Positions 4,973 to 7,132 of a stretch of DNA of 7,132 nucleotides are shown piece by piece; positions within the stretch are counted from its first letter, which is position 1; each line of letters opens with the position of its first letter. Position numbers and translations under genes: made by a program. Origin of the DNA: Pseudomonas sp. (GTDB lineage Bacteria > Pseudomonadota > Gammaproteobacteria > Pseudomonadales > Pseudomonadaceae); contig JARDZH010000087.1 of assembly GCA_029240955.1 (NCBI GenBank), forward strand, positions 1 through 7,132. The letters are read 5' to 3'. Under the pieces are notes generated by a model that did not search any database, was not told the origin of the DNA, and was given only the letters and a program-made list of their open reading frames with translations.

Positions 4973-5893
4973 ATGTGGTTCAAAAACCTGCTTGTCTATC
5001 GCCTGACCCAGGACCTGCCGTTTGACGCCGAGGCTCTGGAAACCGCATTGGCAACCAAACCGGCGCGGGCATGTGCCAGCCAGGAGCTGACCACTTACGG
5101 TTTCGTCGCCCCCTTCGGCAAAGGCGAAGACGCGCCGCTGGTACACGTCAGCGGCGACTTTCTGCTGATTGCCGCGCGCAAGGAAGAACGCATTCTGCCC
5201 GGCAGCGTGGTGCGTGACGCTGTAAAGGAAAAGGTCGAAGAGATCGAAGCCGAGCAGATGCGCAAGGTCTATAAAAAGGAACGCGACCAGATCAAGGACG
5301 AGATCATTCAGGCCTTCCTGCCGCGCGCCTTTATCCGTCGCTCGCAGACCTTCGCTGCCATCGCGCCCAAGCAAGGCCTGATTCTGGTCAACTCGGCGAG
5401 CCCCAAGCGTGCCGAGGATCTGCTCTCGACGCTGCGTGAAGTCATCGGCTCGCTGCCAGTGCGTCCGCTGAATGTGAAGACCGCGCCGACTGCCGTGATG
5501 ACCGAGTGGGTCACCTCGCAGAAAGCCGCAGACAACTTCTTCGTGCTCGACGAGTGCGAGCTGCGTGACACCCACGAAGACGGCGGGATCGTGCGTTGCA
5601 AACGTCAGGACCTGACCAGCGACGAAATCCAGCTGCACCTGAGCACCGGCAAAGTGGTTACCCAGCTGTCTCTGGCGTGGCAGGACAAGCTGTCGTTCGT
5701 GCTGGACGACAAGCTGGTGGTCAAGCGCCTGAAGTTCGAAGAACTGCTGCAGGATCAGGCCGAAGAAGACGGCGGCGAAGAGGCGCTGGGCCAACTGGAC
5801 GCCAGCTTCACCCTGATGATGCTGACCTTTGGCGAGTTTCTGCCGGAGCTGTTCGACGCGCTGGGTGGCGAGGACATTCCGCAGGGGATCTGA
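4973..5893 (+). CDS. rdgC: Recombination-associated protein RdgC
   Basis: The 306-aa product matches RdgC in length (E. coli about 303 aa) and in its hallmark N-terminus [13 protein letters not shown]. Family features continue through the protein: a charged helical gate region (residues about 84-118, [28 protein letters not shown]), [19 protein letters not shown], and a C-terminal [19 protein letters not shown]. RdgC forms a ring-shaped dimer that binds double-stranded DNA without sequence preference and dampens RecA loading in recombination and replication restart; it acts on the nucleoid. The start at 4973 fits the family N-terminus. The ribosome site there is only a weak AGAGAG, while a much better GGAGG further upstream serves a different ATG (4938). 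An in-frame GTG at 4952 is less likely. The downstream transporter is 84 bp away. Confidence 0.97.
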   Translation: MWFKNLLVYRLTQDLPFDAEALETALATKPARACASQELTTYGFVAPFGKGEDAPLVHVSGDFLLIAARKEERILPGSVVRDAVKEKVEEIEAEQMRKVYKKERDQIKDEIIQAFLPRAFIRRSQTFAAIAPKQGLILVNSASPKRAEDLLSTLREVIGSLPVRPLNVKTAPTAVMTEWVTSQKAADNFFVLDECELRDTHEDGGIVRCKRQDLTSDEIQLHLSTGKVVTQLSLAWQDKLSFVLDDKLVVKRLKFEELLQDQAEEDGGEEALGQLDASFTLMMLTFGEFLPELFDALGGEDIPQGI

Positions 5894-5923
5894 CCTGTGC
5901 CCAGGCGCTGGAGCGACGACTGA

Positions 5924-5941
5924 GCCGCCTGCACAGGCGGC
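5924..5941. repeat. GC-rich hairpin between rdgC and the BASS gene
   Basis: GCCGCCTG and CAGGCGGC are perfect complements around CA, forming a stable small hairpin 31 bases past the rdgC stop. No T run follows, so it is not a standard terminator. It may stabilise the rdgC 3' end or attenuate read-through. Confidence 0.5.
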
Positions 5942-5977
5942 ATTGCTGAATTACATACATAAGAAGAAGGAACCACC

Positions 5978-6931
5978 ATGCGCGCCCTGGCAGCCTTGAG
6001 TCGTTTTGTCGGTAATACCTTTGCTTACTGGGTGCTGTTGTTCGCCGTGCTGGCGTTCCTGTTCCCGCAGGCGTTCATCGGTCTGAAAAGCTGGATCGTG
6101 CCGTTACTGGGTCTGGTGATGTTCGGCATGGGCCTGACGCTCAAGCTCGAAGACTTCTCGGAAGTGGCGCGCAATCCGTGGCGCGTTGCGCTGGGCGTGG
6201 TCGCGCATTTCGTGATCATGCCGGGCGTGGCGTGGCTGCTGTGTCAGGTCTTTCACCTGCCGGCAGAGATTGCGGTCGGCGTGATTCTGGTCGGTTGCTG
6301 CCCAAGCGGTACCTCGTCCAACGTCATGGCGTGGCTGGCCAAGGGCGATCTGGCGCTGGCGGTTGCCATCGCTGCGGTCACCACCCTGCTCGCCCCGCTG
6401 CTGACGCCGACCCTCATCTGGTTCCTGGCCTCGGCCTGGCTGCCGGTGTCCTTCATGGATATGTTCTGGTCGATTCTGCAGTTGGTGATGCTGCCTATCG
6501 TGCTCGGCGTTCTGGCGCAGCGTCTGCTGGGTGCGAAGGTCAGCTACGCGGTAGACGTACTGCCGCTGGTGTCGGTGGTGAGCATCGTGATGATCGTCTG
6601 CGCCGTGGTCGCTGCAAGCCAAGGCAAGATCGCTGAATCGGGTCTGCTGATCATGGCGGTGGTGATCCTGCACAACTCTTTTGGATTCCTGTTGGGCTAC
6701 TTCACCGCCAAGCTGTTCAAGCTGCCGCTGCCACAGCGCAAGTCTCTGGCACTGGAAGTCGGCATGCAGAACTCCGGCCTCGGCGCCGCGCTGGCCAGCG
6801 CGCACTTCTCGCCGCTTGCGGCAGTGCCAAGCGCACTGTTCAGCGTCTGGCACAATATTTCGGGAGCGTTGCTGTCGACGTATTTCAGGAAGATGCCGGA
6901 AGAGAACGTCCAGACGCGCGTTGCCGAATAA
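5978..6931 (+). CDS. Bile acid:sodium symporter (BASS/SBF) family transporter
   Basis: This 317-aa polytopic inner-membrane protein is of normal SBF length, with roughly ten hydrophobic helices. Family motifs are present: GMGLTLKLEDF (50-60), the helix-break motif GCCPSGTSSNVMAWLAKGD (106-124), and EVGMQNSGLGAALASAHF (260-277), the second crossover region that helps bind sodium in solved structures. Bacterial relatives (YocS/PanS type) move organic anions with sodium, not necessarily bile acids; the substrate is not readable from sequence. The start is backed by AAGGA about 6 bases before ATG. It follows rdgC in the same direction after 84 bp and may be partly co-transcribed. It ends before a REP doublet. 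Confidence 0.94.
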   Translation: MRALAALSRFVGNTFAYWVLLFAVLAFLFPQAFIGLKSWIVPLLGLVMFGMGLTLKLEDFSEVARNPWRVALGVVAHFVIMPGVAWLLCQVFHLPAEIAVGVILVGCCPSGTSSNVMAWLAKGDLALAVAIAAVTTLLAPLLTPTLIWFLASAWLPVSFMDMFWSILQLVMLPIVLGVLAQRLLGAKVSYAVDVLPLVSVVSIVMIVCAVVAASQGKIAESGLLIMAVVILHNSFGFLLGYFTAKLFKLPLPQRKSLALEVGMQNSGLGAALASAHFSPLAAVPSALFSVWHNISGALLSTYFRKMPEENVQTRVAE

Positions 6932-6968
6932 CGCCTGCACTGTAAAACGGGCGGTACTCTTGTGAGAG

Positions 6969-7031
6969 GGAGCGTCCGCTCGCGACAGCGGTGACGAATA
7001 GTGACACCGCCGTCGCGGGCAAGCGCGCTCC
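6969..7031. repeat. REP doublet (REPIN-like inverted pair)
   Basis: Two related GC-rich units face each other: GGAGCGTCCGCTCGCGAC on the plus strand at the left, and GGAGCGCGCTTGCCCGCGAC on the minus strand at the right. Both lead into a shared GCGGTG before a central GTGACGAATAGTGAC. The right unit closely resembles the common Pseudomonas extragenic REP element. Such pairs are non-autonomous and are thought to be spread by RAYT (REP-associated tyrosine) transposases; none is in this window. It lies between two convergent genes, where the cruciform RNA could help end or protect both transcripts. Confidence 0.82.
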
Positions 7032-7045
7032 TACAGCTTGAGGTT

Positions 7046-7132
7046 TTACCGCCCTTCTCCGCGCAACGCCTTCACCTGCTCCCGCACCTCCACCGGTGCT
7101 GCGGCATCAGCCGTAATGGCCGGGCCTGCGAC
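7046..7132 (-). CDS. C-terminal 28 codons of an unidentified gene entering from the right
   Basis: An open minus-strand frame runs from the window edge to TAA at 7048-7046 and reads VAGPAITADAAAPVEVREQ, then VKALRGEGR. An alternating charged, soluble end is all that is visible, so the family cannot be named. Support comes from the convergent layout, with the REP pair placed between this stop and that of the BASS gene. Confidence 0.55.
   Translation of the reverse strand, partial: VAGPAITADAAAPVEVREQVKALRGEGR

Noticed and set aside
4892..5794. 300-codon minus-strand frame opposite rdgC
   Set aside because: rdgC is certain by family match. The antisense frame has no recognisable domain.
6104..6940. 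278-codon minus-strand frame opposite the BASS gene
   Set aside because: Its composition is Gln/His/Arg-rich without motifs, as expected for the reverse of a membrane protein gene.

Overview
The window looks like core chromosome of a fluorescent-group Pseudomonas, probably near P. syringae or P. fluorescens. This rests on family resemblance only: RdgC, FKBP, AEC and BASS proteins of Pseudomonas type, a tRNA-Val/tRNA-Asp pair, GC-rich coding sequence, and a REP-type inverted repeat pair ending in a GGAGCGCGCTTGCCCGCGA-like unit. From memory, the order EAL/GGDEF protein, small ORFs, FKBP isomerase, rdgC, transporter resembles the P. aeruginosa PA3258-PA3264 neighbourhood. That needs a synteny search.

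Layout, left to right. (1) Bases 2-868 (+) are the C-terminal part of a c-di-GMP signalling protein: a CBS-like segment, then a GGDEF domain with a GGDDF active site. (2) Convergent to it is a two-gene minus-strand operon, an XRE-family regulator (1270-1611) and an unrecognised 124-aa protein (899-1273), joined by an ATGA overlap and preceded by a 10-bp palindrome. (3) Next is a minus-strand DUF1232/YkvA-like membrane protein (1752-2204). Its leader carries two perfect, head-to-head DnaA boxes. (4) A 391-bp non-coding stretch (2205-2595) ends in the strong terminator of the next gene. (5) A minus-strand FKBP-type peptidyl-prolyl isomerase lipoprotein (2596-3354) lies downstream of a perfect AlgU/sigma-E-type promoter. 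(6) A minus-strand AEC-family permease (3529-4458) follows. (7) A tRNA-Val/tRNA-Asp operon on the minus strand (4638-4811) has a well-formed sigma-70 promoter with a GC-rich discriminator and a strong hairpin terminator. (8) Divergent from it on the plus strand are rdgC (4973-5893) and a BASS-family transporter (5978-6931). (9) A REP doublet lies between the BASS gene and the 3' end of a convergent minus-strand gene (7046-7132).

The genes are mostly independent housekeeping or accessory-core units. I see no transposase, phage, CRISPR or defence island, and no clear new multi-gene system. The observations most worth following are regulatory: the AlgU-type promoter, the paired DnaA boxes, and the palindrome upstream of the XRE/unknown-protein operon, which could be a small self-regulating module.
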